A stretch of 64,000 bases of DNA from Candidatus Paraprevotella stercoravium (GTDB taxonomy: Bacteria > Bacteroidota > Bacteroidia > Bacteroidales > Bacteroidaceae): contig CALUIU010000002.1 of NCBI GenBank assembly GCA_944320795.1, positions 1-64,000 of the forward strand, read 5' to 3'. Positions 17,703 to 27,535 of the stretch are shown piece by piece. The notes under the pieces were generated by a model. It did not search any database. It was not told the origin of the DNA and saw only the letters and a list, made by a program, of their open reading frames with translations. A program made the translations under genes and the position numbers. Numbering within the stretch: the stretch's first letter is position 1; every line of letters begins with the position of its first letter.

Positions 17703-19178
17703 TTACTTTTTGCGCGGCACATACTCATAGCATCCCGCCGCCGGACGCTTTCCACCCAGACGGCTCACTCCGTTACGGTCAAACGGATAACGGAGCGTGT
17801 ATACCGTATCGGCAAGCTGCAAGGCTGCCGAACAGGAATCAGGCGCAAAGTCATACAGATAGTTCCGGGTATCGAAAAGCACAAAACCTTTCTCACGGAT
17901 ACAGCAGTCCTCTTCCCGCTCACCTTCGAAAACACAGCCCGCATAGCGCGCATCATCCGTTACCGCCGGTGTGTTCAGCAGAGAGTTCCGGAAAAGATAA
18001 TCATATTTCTGTTCCTTCTCATTCAGACTGCCCAAAAGCACATCCTCTCCATAACCGGTAATCAGACAATTGTAGAAATGAGCTTTCTGCAAGGGAACCG
18101 TCGCACTGAAATAGTTGTCAGACAGATACAAGGCCTGTCCCCGTACCGATTCCCAGGGGTAGAACTGGGCCAAGGTACAATGTACGAACTCACTGTTGCC
18201 CCCGATCAGATATACACAATGCCCCAGTGTATTGCTGATTTGCGTATTCCCGACGGAAATCAGACAGTTGACCGCTTTCAGACCGTCGCCTCCGATATTA
18301 TGCAGGATAGAGTTCTCCAGCACCAGCTTGACGTTATCCATCGCGGAACTGTCACACTGAATACCATAACTGGCGCTGTGAATATCCGTGTAGCGCAATG
18401 TGTTTCCAAAACTTTCCGCAAACAGGCGCACCCCTCCCCAGCGTGAAGGCGTGTTGTCATAAGGAAGATAATCAAACAGCCGGTCCGTACGGTCACCACG
18501 CAGCACCACCGGCGCCTCGAGTGTTCCCTCGGACACCAGACTGCCACGTACCAGCAGATTCGCCTGATCATGAAAATAAAGCTGCACTCCGGCCGCCAGA
18601 GTCAGACGCGCTCCGGGCTCCACCGACAGACTGTCGTAAATCACATACGGGCGCCCGGCCTGCAAGGTGGTATCCTGACGAATCACCTTACCATGCCACA
18701 TATAAGCATCCTGACCTGTAGCATGCAGTACAACCGACTGCACCACACCACTCTCCAACTGGAAAAACAGGCGGTCGCTCAGTTCAAACGGCTCATTCTG
18801 GTTACGCTCCGGAACAGTCACTTCGGCAAAGACCATCAGACTGTCCGAACCGGGCACTTCCAGTCCGGAAGCGGAAGCTCCCGAAGTCGGTGCCAGAAAC
18901 ACCCCGTCCACATTCACCCGGAAAGAAGTTGCGCTACCCTGCTCCAGCCAGGCGCGGGTAATACGTATCCCCCGGTCATTACGATTGTACACTTTCAGCA
19001 TACGGGTGCTGCTGCCCACAGTCGTAATCACCGTATCAAACTGTATGGAATCGGACGAAAAAGACAATACGGCCCCTTTGTCGGTGGTAAACTGTTCGAA
19101 ATCATTACAGGCAGTCAGAAAGGCAAATGCCATCAAAAGACCCAGCCCGCAACGGATCAAAGAATGAATATACTTCAT
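17703..19178 (-). CDS. Right-handed beta-helix lipoprotein
   Basis: From the ATG at 19178 (MKYIHSLIRCGLGLLMAFAFLTAC) a lipoprotein signal ends in a FLTAC lipobox, so the 491-residue protein is probably tethered to a membrane, by Bacteroidetes habit often the outer one. An N-terminal Ig-like part (SFSSDSIQFDTVITTVGSSTRMLKVYN) is followed, from about residue 170, by short repeats typical of parallel beta-helices (LRYTDIHSASYGIQCDSSAMDN, LENSILHNIGGDGLKAVN and NTLGHCVYLIGGN). A C-terminal YPFDRNGVSRLGGKRPAAGCYEY resembles the closing element of pectate-lyase-like PbH1 proteins. No catalytic site is evident. It forms an operon with the EEP gene. No promoter was recognised in the 25 bases before the upstream terminator. 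Confidence 0.75.
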   Translation of the reverse strand: MKYIHSLIRCGLGLLMAFAFLTACNDFEQFTTDKGAVLSFSSDSIQFDTVITTVGSSTRMLKVYNRNDRGIRITRAWLEQGSATSFRVNVDGVFLAPTSGASASGLEVPGSDSLMVFAEVTVPERNQNEPFELSDRLFFQLESGVVQSVVLHATGQDAYMWHGKVIRQDTTLQAGRPYVIYDSLSVEPGARLTLAAGVQLYFHDQANLLVRGSLVSEGTLEAPVVLRGDRTDRLFDYLPYDNTPSRWGGVRLFAESFGNTLRYTDIHSASYGIQCDSSAMDNVKLVLENSILHNIGGDGLKAVNCLISVGNTQISNTLGHCVYLIGGNSEFVHCTLAQFYPWESVRGQALYLSDNYFSATVPLQKAHFYNCLITGYGEDVLLGSLNEKEQKYDYLFRNSLLNTPAVTDDARYAGCVFEGEREEDCCIREKGFVLFDTRNYLYDFAPDSCSAALQLADTVYTLRYPFDRNGVSRLGGKRPAAGCYEYVPRKK

Positions 19179-19204
19179 AAAGTTTGCGCTTATGATCAAT
19201 GAAA

Positions 19205-19259
19205 ATCAAAAAAAGCAGCAAGAGCCGCTTCAAGCCGGATTCCGGCATGGCTCTTGCTG
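19205..19259 (-). terminator. Terminator of pepD
   Basis: CAGCAAGAGCC (19216-19226) pairs perfectly with GGCTCTTGCTG (19249-19259), with an inner GCCGGA/TCCGGC hairpin. The minus strand continues with seven T after one C. Confidence 0.92.
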
Positions 19260-19275
19260 TCTCCTTATTGTATGA

Positions 19276-20736
19276 TTATGCCCGTGCCGGGATATTCTTC
19301 AGAATCTCCAGCAGATGGTCCCAAACCTTCTCTACGGTAGGAATCAGCAGACGCTCGTCAGGCGAATGCACACCGCGCAGGGTCGGTCCGAAAGAAACCA
19401 TATCCAGATGAGGATATTTCTCGCTGAACAGACCACACTCCAGACCGGCATGGATACCCAGCACCTTCGGTTCCTTGCCGAACAGGCGTTTGTAGGTTTC
19501 TACCGACAGTTTCAGGATTTCAGAATCCGGATTCATCTTCCATCCCGGATAACCGTCACCCACAGTCACTTCGGCACCGGCCAGTTCGAAAGTAGCCTTG
19601 ATGGTGGCGCTCATATTCTTACGTGCGCTCAGGATGCTGCTTCGCTGGCTGGTCACCACGACAATCTGCTTCTCTTCAGCCTTCATGCGGATGCTGGCCA
19701 GATTGGAGCTGGTTTCCACCAGATCAATATCCTGACACATAGACAGGATACCGTTATGCACTGCCTGGATAGCGGTAATCAGACGACAGGCCACACCACG
19801 GTCCACTGCCACAGCCGGAGTCTCCATGCTCTCGAGCAGGAATTCCATATTCTTCTCCGTTACGCTGTATTCCTCTTCCACGTCAGCGGCAAAGATATTC
19901 CAGTCCACACGGATGCTCTCCTTGTCCTTCATCGGAATGGCACAAACGGCAGCCGCCTCGCGCGGAATGGCGTTATGCAGACCACCGGCCTGGATATCGC
20001 ACAGATACAGGTCATATTTCTGCATGGACTGATACAGGAAACGTCCCAATACCTTGTTGGCGTTGGCACGCATCTTGTTGATGTCATCACCGGAATGACC
20101 ACCGGTCAATCCTTTTACCTTCAGCTCGAAGGCAAAATAACCGGCCGGAACCGGAGTCGTATCATAGGAGAACACCGCTGTTGTTCCGGCGCCACCGGCA
20201 CAGCTCACATACAACTGTCCTTCATCCTCCGAATCCAGGTTGATCAGGATATCACCGCTCATGAAGCCGGCTTCCAGGGCAAAGGCTCCCGACAGTCCGG
20301 TTTCCTCGTCACGCGTAAACAGACACTCCAAAGGACCGTGCTGGATATCATCTGCCGCCAGTACAGCCATCTGCATGGCCACACCGATACCGTCGTCGGC
20401 ACCCAGAGTAGTACCCTTGGCGCGCATCCACTCACCGTCGACATAAGTCTGTATCGCGTCTTTTTCAAAATCAAACTCCACATCGCGGTTTTTCTCGCAC
20501 ACCATGTCCATATGGCTCTGCAACACCACAGTCTTGCGGTTTTCCATTCCCGGAGTAGCCGGTTTGGAAATCAATACATTGCCACAGGCGTCCAGCTTAC
20601 AAGGCAACTGATGACGGGCAGCAAAGTCCTGCAGGAAAGCCATCATCTTTTCCTCTTTCTTGGACGGACGGGGCACCTGATTCACTTCTGCAAAGCAGTC
20701 AAACACACATTTTGGTTTTAACTCAATCTGACTCAT
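19276..20736 (-). CDS. pepD: Aminoacyl-histidine dipeptidase (M20C peptidase)
   Basis: A cytosolic zinc dipeptidase of the PepD/carnosinase-like M20C group, releasing amino acids from Xaa-His and related dipeptides. The 486 residues equal the E. coli enzyme in size. Metal and catalytic motifs: LQSHMDMV (His and Asp, near residue 78), GTTLGADDGIG (near 115), FTRDEETGLSGA (Glu pair, near 147), INLDSEDEG (near 172) and GIHAGLECG near the C-terminus. The lid domain carries GGHSGDDI. It is monocistronic with a strong terminator; no clear promoter match was found upstream. Confidence 0.94.
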   Translation of the reverse strand: MSQIELKPKCVFDCFAEVNQVPRPSKKEEKMMAFLQDFAARHQLPCKLDACGNVLISKPATPGMENRKTVVLQSHMDMVCEKNRDVEFDFEKDAIQTYVDGEWMRAKGTTLGADDGIGVAMQMAVLAADDIQHGPLECLFTRDEETGLSGAFALEAGFMSGDILINLDSEDEGQLYVSCAGGAGTTAVFSYDTTPVPAGYFAFELKVKGLTGGHSGDDINKMRANANKVLGRFLYQSMQKYDLYLCDIQAGGLHNAIPREAAAVCAIPMKDKESIRVDWNIFAADVEEEYSVTEKNMEFLLESMETPAVAVDRGVACRLITAIQAVHNGILSMCQDIDLVETSSNLASIRMKAEEKQIVVVTSQRSSILSARKNMSATIKATFELAGAEVTVGDGYPGWKMNPDSEILKLSVETYKRLFGKEPKVLGIHAGLECGLFSEKYPHLDMVSFGPTLRGVHSPDERLLIPTVEKVWDHLLEILKNIPARA

Positions 20737-20838
20737 ATTTTTTGATCATTAATTATTAGTGCACTGCAAAAACAACATTCAGCCTTCTTTTCTACAAAAA
20801 GATTTACTCTCATATTAGAAAAATTAAGTAATCATATT

Positions 20839-20868
20839 TTTGCAGACACTGATTTTACATTACCTTTG
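20839..20868 (+). promoter_or_regulatory. Promoter of the small membrane protein/OmpH-like operon
   Basis: TTTG (20839-20842), an 18-base spacer, and TACCTTTG (20861-20868), a full -7 match. The start codon follows 20 bases later. Confidence 0.6.
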
Positions 20869-20888
20869 TAGCTGCAAATATAATCAAA

Positions 20889-21101
20889 ATGCTGAAGACT
20901 TTACTATTTACTTTCATAATTGTTGCAGTCTGCATGGCTCTGCTGGCAATTAAAATTCTAGTTAAAAAGAACGGACGCTTTCCGAACACCCATATCGGAC
21001 ACAGCGCCGCCATGCGCAAACGCGGTATCAACTGCGTACAAAGCATGGATCGTATGGACCGAAAAGAGAACCCGCACCGTATACCGGAGCACAGATCATG
21101 A
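20889..21101 (+). CDS. Small single-span membrane protein, unknown function
   Basis: Seventy residues. One N-terminal membrane helix (LLFTFIIVAVCMALLAIKILV) is followed by a basic cytosolic-looking tail with a GINCVQSMDRMDRKE segment containing a single tail cysteine. Proteins of this design appear to recur in Bacteroidales, but I do not recognise a named family and assign no function. It has a good promoter just upstream and is followed 25 bases later by the OmpH-like gene, so it is the first gene of a two-gene operon. That position suggests an envelope role. Confidence 0.65.
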   Translation: MLKTLLFTFIIVAVCMALLAIKILVKKNGRFPNTHIGHSAAMRKRGINCVQSMDRMDRKENPHRIPEHRS

Positions 21102-21126
21102 TTATACACTCAAATCCGAAGTAATA

Positions 21127-21747
21127 ATGAAAAAAAAGCAATTTATCTATGTTGGAGTTCTTGGAGGCATCATGGCTTTGTCTCTGAATAGCTGCAATCA
21201 GCAGAAACAACAGGAAACAGAGAAGGAAACAGCCGAGGCCGCTACAGAAAGCGCACAGAAAATCGGTTACGTAGAAATTGATACCCTGATGTCCCAATAT
21301 AATTTCTGTAAGGACTATACCTTGCTGATGAACAAAAAAGGTGAAAATATCCGCAATACACTCGCCAGCAAGGAGCGCGCCCTGCACAATCAGGCAGCCG
21401 ACCTGCAAAAGAAATACGAATCAAACGCTTTTACTACCCGTGACCAGTTGGAGAGCGCGCAGATGGCATTGGCCAAAAAGCAGCAGGACCTGCAGGCACT
21501 CAACGACCAGCTGATGACTGAGTTTGCCAACGAACAGGCAAAATACAACAATCAGCTGCGGGATTCTCTTCAGGCTTTCCTGAAAGAATACAACAAGACC
21601 AAGAAGTTTGACATCATTATCAGCAAGGCCGGCGACAATCTGCTTTACGCCAATCCGAAATACGACATCACCAATGATGTGGTCAAAGGATTGAACAAGC
21701 GCTACAAGACCAGTCCGGAGCTGGAAAAGAAACTGAGCGGAAAATAA
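21127..21747 (+). CDS. OmpH/Skp-like periplasmic lipoprotein
   Basis: The N-terminus MKKKQFIYVGVLGGIMALSLNSC ends in a lipobox (LNSC), so unlike classical Skp this is a lipoprotein. The OmpH domain begins with the typical KIGYVEIDTLMSQY. It continues as a long predicted coiled coil (residues about 65-150; ADLQKKYESNAFTTRDQLESA is representative) and ends with the conserved FDIIISKAGDNLLYANPKYDITNDVVKGLNKRY. Skp homologues chaperone outer-membrane proteins in the periplasm; the lipid anchor would hold it at a membrane. It has 206 residues and is the second gene of a small operon with a clear terminator. Confidence 0.85.
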   Translation: MKKKQFIYVGVLGGIMALSLNSCNQQKQQETEKETAEAATESAQKIGYVEIDTLMSQYNFCKDYTLLMNKKGENIRNTLASKERALHNQAADLQKKYESNAFTTRDQLESAQMALAKKQQDLQALNDQLMTEFANEQAKYNNQLRDSLQAFLKEYNKTKKFDIIISKAGDNLLYANPKYDITNDVVKGLNKRYKTSPELEKKLSGK

Positions 21748-21764
21748 CCGTAACCGCAAATCAG

Positions 21765-21798
21765 AAATGGGGGTGATCTGACTCACTCCCATTTTTTT
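21765..21798 (+). terminator. Terminator of the OmpH-like gene
   Basis: AAATGGGGGTGA pairs with TCACTCCCATTT (one G-U or mismatch position), with a short loop and seven T. Confidence 0.85.
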
Positions 21799-21960
21799 GT
21801 AACTTTTTATGAACGCTCCTCCGAAAATAAAACAACGGCTTTTTACGGCCTGAAAAAATCGTCGGGACGAAATTATAAAAAAATCCCAATCTCAGAATTC
21901 GTTGTAATATAACAAAGAGAATAAATCTATAAAAAACAAACGTTACATTATAAAATAAGA

Positions 21961-22006
21961 AAAGGTGCGTCAAAATCTATCTTATCATACATTTTGACGC
22001 ACCTTT
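21961..22006 (-). terminator. Terminator of the fimbrial operon
   Basis: Sixteen perfect pairs, AAAGGTGCGTCAAAAT (21961-21976) with its complement (21991-22006), and a 14-base loop. The minus strand runs on into a T-rich stretch. It lies 14 bases after the stop codon of the last fimbrial gene. The remaining gap up to 21799 shows nothing else. Confidence 0.85.
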
Positions 22007-22019
22007 AAATTTTCTCCAA

Positions 22020-25000
22020 TTATTTCACAGTTATCTTACGTACCACAAAATCATGTCCACGTTTTATTTTGACAATCTTAGGACCGCTACCAATCCGTTC
22101 CATCGTACAGATGCCCCCCTCACAATTCTGTGTCCTGATTTCAACCCCGTCCAAAGTATACACAGATACTTCCTGAATATCCGAATTGGAAGTCACAATA
22201 AGCTGATTCGGAACAACAGAGCAAACGTTAACATCATCTTTCCCGTCAATAACAGATATTCCTGTTGTGCCATCAGTTTCATAGACAATGAAATAACGTC
22301 CATGGCTCTCTCCAGAAACAGACAGGACAAAGCCCTCGTACAATGGAATCGTTTCCTGAGTATGCGCATCGTATAATGAAATATTTCGGAATCCGTCCGT
22401 ACCTTCAAAAATAAGATCTGTCATACCCACATTCACCCCAAAGATTCCTAACGGGATTTTTTGCGCATTCCGTACCAGATTGACACTAGCGGCTTTTTCA
22501 CCTGCAACTGTATAAACAATGGGAATACGGATATCCGAGGAAGCAACAGTCTGAAGCAAAACTGCATCTTCTTTTCCCAAAGCATCACTGGCTGTATTAC
22601 TGTAGCACAATGTAGCGAAACTTTGTCCGACAGCATTTCTGGCGGTTATCCGTAAAGTTTTTCCGGAACCTCCATCTCCATTATTTATGTCTCTCTCAAA
22701 TTTCTGCATTTCAGCAGTAAAGGCAACCACAGTCTCCGCATCGGCGACCGGTTCGACAGCTTCTGCATAAAAGACAGAATAAGGAGGAAGCAAATACGGT
22801 GAAGCCGTCCATGTTCCCGTCCCGGAATCATATACTGCCGCAGGCTGCGCTGAAACATCCGGAGTTAACCAATATTTCTGCTGCAACACAGCACTATTTT
22901 CCGTTAGAAACTCCTGAACATCCAAGGGAGCCAAAAAAGGATTACCTATCATGAAATAGTTACCATCGGCAGAAGGGGTCAAAGAAACCTCTATCGAGTC
23001 CGAATGGATGTATTCATAAGGATTCGTCCTATCTACCATATCACTAATCTGCAATCTTCCGATTTCCGTCCGGTCTATCATTCCGTTTCCCGTACTTACA
23101 GGATACGATGAGTCTGATTTCGGAAAGCGGAACAGCAAACTGTCATTTGCTGATACGGGTTTGAGAGAAAAGCCGTTGCCAACCTTATAAGAAACACCTG
23201 CATCATTATAAGCAGAACTCCAGTCTGTGGCATTAAAAGAAACAGGCGTATTGGGTAACAGTTTCTCTACAATAGTTGCCCCCGTACCCCAACTTCTTTG
23301 ATAAACAGCAGGATTCAGGCGATTATTAACACCTTCCTGAAACTGGATATCCTTAAAATATTCTGTTTCTTGCCGTCCATTCAATGCGGATGTATACCAA
23401 TCACCGGCAACCATATCCTGCAGAGGAGAACTCAAAGCAGTCCACGAACCGGAATTCAAGGCTACATCAGTCCAGACCCTGCGATAGATCAACTGTTCGG
23501 CACGCAACATTTGCGCATCGGTTTCAAAATGAATATCGCGGCAAAGATTCACGCGGTAACGTTCCGTAGAGAATGCCCCGTCTGGATTTTCGTAGGCCAT
23601 CAAATCGTACTGGATATTAGGAGTAGGCTGTTCCATATAAGACGGACGCTGACTATTTACCCATCCGTTTCCTCCTTCACCATATCCGGCCATATAAAGT
23701 TCCACTTGACTGCCTTGAGGCATAATCACATTGGAAAAGAGCATAGGCACAAAACCATTACCTGTTGTATTCTCATCGTTCGTCAAATAAGTATCCGACG
23801 GATCTTTCCTAAGTTCATCTTTGTCCGCACGCTTCCAATTTGCATCATTGTTCCAGTTGGCTATTGCCCCGGTTCCTTTCCACACCAAGTATTCCGGAAC
23901 CACTTTCATTTCTATGGTCAAATTACCAAAACAAGTGTTGAATGCCTGATCACCATGCTCTTCAAAACGTACAGTAAAGGTATATGTATACCCCTCTTTG
24001 GGCTGAAAACGGAAGCCGTTTTCCTGCTCTGTTTCCGTATCAAAATAAATCTCCATAAAATCTGCAAAAGAACTGCCATCATCATAGACCTCAGCATGCA
24101 ATGATTTCAAGGTTCCTATAGGTAAAGAATACTCACTGAAATCTTCGGGGAAATAGGTATCATTCAGATAAGCTGGATCATCCGTACGGATAAGATACAA
24201 TTTATTATATATTTCTGGAGAAACAGAAGTAATCATGCCGATATATTTCGCCCCCTCAGACACTAATTTGGCACCTCGGAGATTTACCTTTATAGGTTTT
24301 GCATATTCGGTACTCATCAGTTGTTTCAAACCGATACGCAAACATGGATTGAAATCCTCTGAAGGATATTTTACCGAATTAAAACCGGCATGCAACTGCG
24401 GCGCATCTCCAGATACCTGTAATTCCAAAGGCACATAACCCCAACACACTCTCGCCCAGGATTCCTCATCTACTGTTCCGTCTGGCGGCAGCAGTGTAGG
24501 TATCGGTTGGAACACCAGTTTCAATCCGGATTTCAGCAAAGTAACATTCAGATTCTCCTGATGCAAAATCAAAGAGGGGTGTAATCCCTCCTCATCGACC
24601 GACTCCAGATAATGCCGGATCAAATCATACATATTTTGCGTAAATACGATTTCCCCTTCAACAGGTTCCCCGCAAACTACACCTGTCAAATCAACATTGT
24701 CGGGATACAACTCGCGAAAAACGATCAACGCATTCTGAAGACTTTCGTTTCCGTATTCTGGATGCTCAGCCAAAAACTCATCCTCTGAACCGAAGAACCA
24801 GTCAAAATACACTCCATGATCAATAGTCACATAAGATTCTGAACCATCAGCTTCTTGTTTAGGAACACGAAGTTGAGCGGAGAAATTGAAAATCTGTCCA
24901 GCACAGAAATCAGTAAAAGGATCTACTATCTCTCCGTTTACACGAATCAAGGTTTCCGCGGTTACATAGAAAGATGTATTTATTCCACAGGCATCATCTA

Positions 25001-27518
25001 TGCTTTCCTTGAAATCATCCGCACTGGCGGGATTTCCGTCATTCACCTGAATCAGCATCATGTAAGCACGATTCGGGGTCAGATCAGAATAAAAATCTAC
25101 AGCAAACGCTTTTTTTCCGCTTTCGTCCTCGGTACGGTAAAAGAAATATTTACCGGCATATTCTCCGGTTCCTTCATTGTCAATTGCCAGACGGGGATGC
25201 GGCTGATCATCATAATTGTTATTCTGATCAAAATCCACATTAAAATAAAGCGTATTGAATTTCTGGTTGTATCCTCCAGGCTTATTATCACCCACATCAA
25301 CAACCGACGCCTCAATCGCCCCAAGGAAATCCCCAGGATGCACATTCAGAAAATCATAGTACTTCACTTTATCGATAAAGCAAAAATCTATCGCATCTAT
25401 TTTTTTTTCACCTTCAACTTCTCCCAAACGGGACAACAAGCGTTCCAAATCAAGTTTTATACTCATGAGCGTACGATCCTCCGTACAAGTTGCATTTAAC
25501 TGCTTCACTTCTGCACTCGGTGTCGCGATATATACACGTATATCATCTATATACATGTCTCCTCCATTTGTTGACGCACTATTATTATCAATCTGAAGCA
25601 CATAAGAATCATACTCAGCATCCTCATCCAAAATAAAAGAGAAATACATCTGCATCCATTCATTGGTACCTGAACCGGTACCTGGCATACCACTAAGGTA
25701 ATCCGTTCTCCGGACTTGGCTTGAAGAATGACGATAAATCGGCTCATAAACCGTTCCTAGAACCGGATCAGTCTTTACTCCCATAACGGAGAAAAGCATA
25801 TTGGCATCATTCGATTCACTATCCCATCCCGCACTCTTAAGCCATGCTGTAACAAAAAGCTCCGAACCTTTACACAACTTGCGGTCAAATGGAAGACGGG
25901 CAATCACTCCGGGACGGTCAGACGCATCGATATATAGATGATAAGTACTTCCCGGAAGAGGAGCGGCATGATTATTCTTCGTACCATTCGTCCAATGATC
26001 CGCTTCCATAAAAGTTTTCATAATGGCATAATATCCCCACTCTGGATATTTATTTTCATTAATGAAATCCCTTCCTTCAGATCCGTCATAGAACGAATAG
26101 GAATTGGAAGTCCATGCCATCGGAAAAGTATAGAATTCAGGCAATCCATACAATTCCGCCACAGCCGGGTCATAGTCAAAATCCAAGGAAGTAAGCAACT
26201 GATAGTTCTTTTCCAGATAACGGTTCGTACGGAACTGATAATACTTCAGTCGCTCATCAGCAATAGTCCCCTCCTCAATCTGCTTGATTTGAGTTTGTGT
26301 CAGCAGTCGGGTATCGCGTATAAACGTCAAGTTAAATCGAGCAATATTATAAGTAACATACTGCCCCTTGGCATTTTTTACCCTCTTCGTCACATAAATG
26401 GTTGCCGAACTGTTGTTCGCATGAACGTACTGCGTTCCATCATCGTAGTTTTTATTCGGATAATTGAACTGAATAATACGACTCATACCGGTAAGTTTCG
26501 TGTCCTTCAGAGTGATTCCGGAACCATGATCTACCAGATGCAAATCCAAGGTATTGTGATCATCGATTGCGTCCGGTATGGCATAAGACCAGGCATCTTT
26601 CGACAGAACGACCAACTCCAAAGTATAATTTGAAACACGAGTAGCAGGAAATGAAATATCATACTCCTCAAGATATTTTTTACCCTCCTCTAATGTTCCT
26701 CCTTGATACTCTTCACTTTTCAGACGTCCCATACTGTTCTTCCAGGTAAATGTAGGGTCAGTGTCTCGGTTGTCAACGGTAACTATATAGAAGAGCACAC
26801 GATGGGTCAGCGTCGGTTCATAGGTTTTCCCGTCGTCCCTTGACGGCCCGAAAGTAGAGGAAGAAGAATTATCACTATAGTTTTTGGTATAATCTGTATA
26901 AGAAGACACGTCACAAGCCACCAGAAAGTAATTATTATCGTACTTATTGACAGCCTCTTCACCAAACCATGCCTGAAACTCTGCGTCAGTAGGGACATAA
27001 AAATTCACCGTAAATAAATTATTCCCTTTCGGCTGTCCAACATATCCGTTTGCATAACGGTAAATATTAGTGATGCCATTCGGGGTCAGCAGATCCCAAA
27101 CTTCATTTGCCCCTGTATTATTCGTTCGGAATGTAGCGTCTGTTCGGAAACTATACCAACGTTGATAGGATTTAGCACCCATATTATCATTTAATTTGTC
27201 AGGAATCTCCAGTTGTACACTGGTACCCTTATGTACATAAATGGTATCCATATAGGTATGCGTGGCCTGAACCTGCGTTTGACCATCCTGAAGCGTAAAC
27301 ATGGCCCAATCATCATTAAATGAATCCATAGCTTTTGCGCTTTCCGAAATGTTTTTCCGCAGATCAAACCATTTGGCTGGCTTATGGGTAATTTCCACCG
27401 ATGAAAAATCTTCTATATATTGATTTCCTTTCACCTGTTGTGCATGCACGGTCGGCACGAGCAACAGCATCCCGCAGAAAAGAAGAAAACGGTACAGACA
27501 AGCGTATATATATTTCAT
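22020..27518 (-). CDS. Very large secreted protein, candidate fimbrial tip adhesin
   Basis: An 1832-residue protein with a signal peptidase I-type signal (MKYIYACLYRFLLFCGMLLL... ending VHAQ) and no lipobox. It is beta-rich throughout. A central segment (near residue 540, SDRPGVIARLPFDRKLCKGSELFVTAWLKSAG) reads like a jelly-roll carbohydrate-binding module with a following DMYIDDIRVYI strand. A later WKGTGAIANWNNDANWKRAD block is typical of large Bacteroidetes surface proteins. The last 75 residues (NQLIVTSNSDIQEVSVYTLDGVEI to the end) resemble the type A C-terminal domain of type IX secretion cargo. It is the final gene of the Mfa-type operon, 17 bases after the previous gene and with a GGAGG ribosome-binding site. 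In P. gingivalis the corresponding end position is taken by the large tip protein Mfa5, but no von Willebrand A domain is seen here. Tip function is an inference from position and size. Confidence 0.7.
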   Translation of the reverse strand: MKYIYACLYRFLLFCGMLLLVPTVHAQQVKGNQYIEDFSSVEITHKPAKWFDLRKNISESAKAMDSFNDDWAMFTLQDGQTQVQATHTYMDTIYVHKGTSVQLEIPDKLNDNMGAKSYQRWYSFRTDATFRTNNTGANEVWDLLTPNGITNIYRYANGYVGQPKGNNLFTVNFYVPTDAEFQAWFGEEAVNKYDNNYFLVACDVSSYTDYTKNYSDNSSSSTFGPSRDDGKTYEPTLTHRVLFYIVTVDNRDTDPTFTWKNSMGRLKSEEYQGGTLEEGKKYLEEYDISFPATRVSNYTLELVVLSKDAWSYAIPDAIDDHNTLDLHLVDHGSGITLKDTKLTGMSRIIQFNYPNKNYDDGTQYVHANNSSATIYVTKRVKNAKGQYVTYNIARFNLTFIRDTRLLTQTQIKQIEEGTIADERLKYYQFRTNRYLEKNYQLLTSLDFDYDPAVAELYGLPEFYTFPMAWTSNSYSFYDGSEGRDFINENKYPEWGYYAIMKTFMEADHWTNGTKNNHAAPLPGSTYHLYIDASDRPGVIARLPFDRKLCKGSELFVTAWLKSAGWDSESNDANMLFSVMGVKTDPVLGTVYEPIYRHSSSQVRRTDYLSGMPGTGSGTNEWMQMYFSFILDEDAEYDSYVLQIDNNSASTNGGDMYIDDIRVYIATPSAEVKQLNATCTEDRTLMSIKLDLERLLSRLGEVEGEKKIDAIDFCFIDKVKYYDFLNVHPGDFLGAIEASVVDVGDNKPGGYNQKFNTLYFNVDFDQNNNYDDQPHPRLAIDNEGTGEYAGKYFFYRTEDESGKKAFAVDFYSDLTPNRAYMMLIQVNDGNPASADDFKESIDDACGINTSFYVTAETLIRVNGEIVDPFTDFCAGQIFNFSAQLRVPKQEADGSESYVTIDHGVYFDWFFGSEDEFLAEHPEYGNESLQNALIVFRELYPDNVDLTGVVCGEPVEGEIVFTQNMYDLIRHYLESVDEEGLHPSLILHQENLNVTLLKSGLKLVFQPIPTLLPPDGTVDEESWARVCWGYVPLELQVSGDAPQLHAGFNSVKYPSEDFNPCLRIGLKQLMSTEYAKPIKVNLRGAKLVSEGAKYIGMITSVSPEIYNKLYLIRTDDPAYLNDTYFPEDFSEYSLPIGTLKSLHAEVYDDGSSFADFMEIYFDTETEQENGFRFQPKEGYTYTFTVRFEEHGDQAFNTCFGNLTIEMKVVPEYLVWKGTGAIANWNNDANWKRADKDELRKDPSDTYLTNDENTTGNGFVPMLFSNVIMPQGSQVELYMAGYGEGGNGWVNSQRPSYMEQPTPNIQYDLMAYENPDGAFSTERYRVNLCRDIHFETDAQMLRAEQLIYRRVWTDVALNSGSWTALSSPLQDMVAGDWYTSALNGRQETEYFKDIQFQEGVNNRLNPAVYQRSWGTGATIVEKLLPNTPVSFNATDWSSAYNDAGVSYKVGNGFSLKPVSANDSLLFRFPKSDSSYPVSTGNGMIDRTEIGRLQISDMVDRTNPYEYIHSDSIEVSLTPSADGNYFMIGNPFLAPLDVQEFLTENSAVLQQKYWLTPDVSAQPAAVYDSGTGTWTASPYLLPPYSVFYAEAVEPVADAETVVAFTAEMQKFERDINNGDGGSGKTLRITARNAVGQSFATLCYSNTASDALGKEDAVLLQTVASSDIRIPIVYTVAGEKAASVNLVRNAQKIPLGIFGVNVGMTDLIFEGTDGFRNISLYDAHTQETIPLYEGFVLSVSGESHGRYFIVYETDGTTGISVIDGKDDVNVCSVVPNQLIVTSNSDIQEVSVYTLDGVEIRTQNCEGGICTMERIGSGPKIVKIKRGHDFVVRKITVK

Positions 27519-27535
27519 ATTTGTTATCCTCCTTT

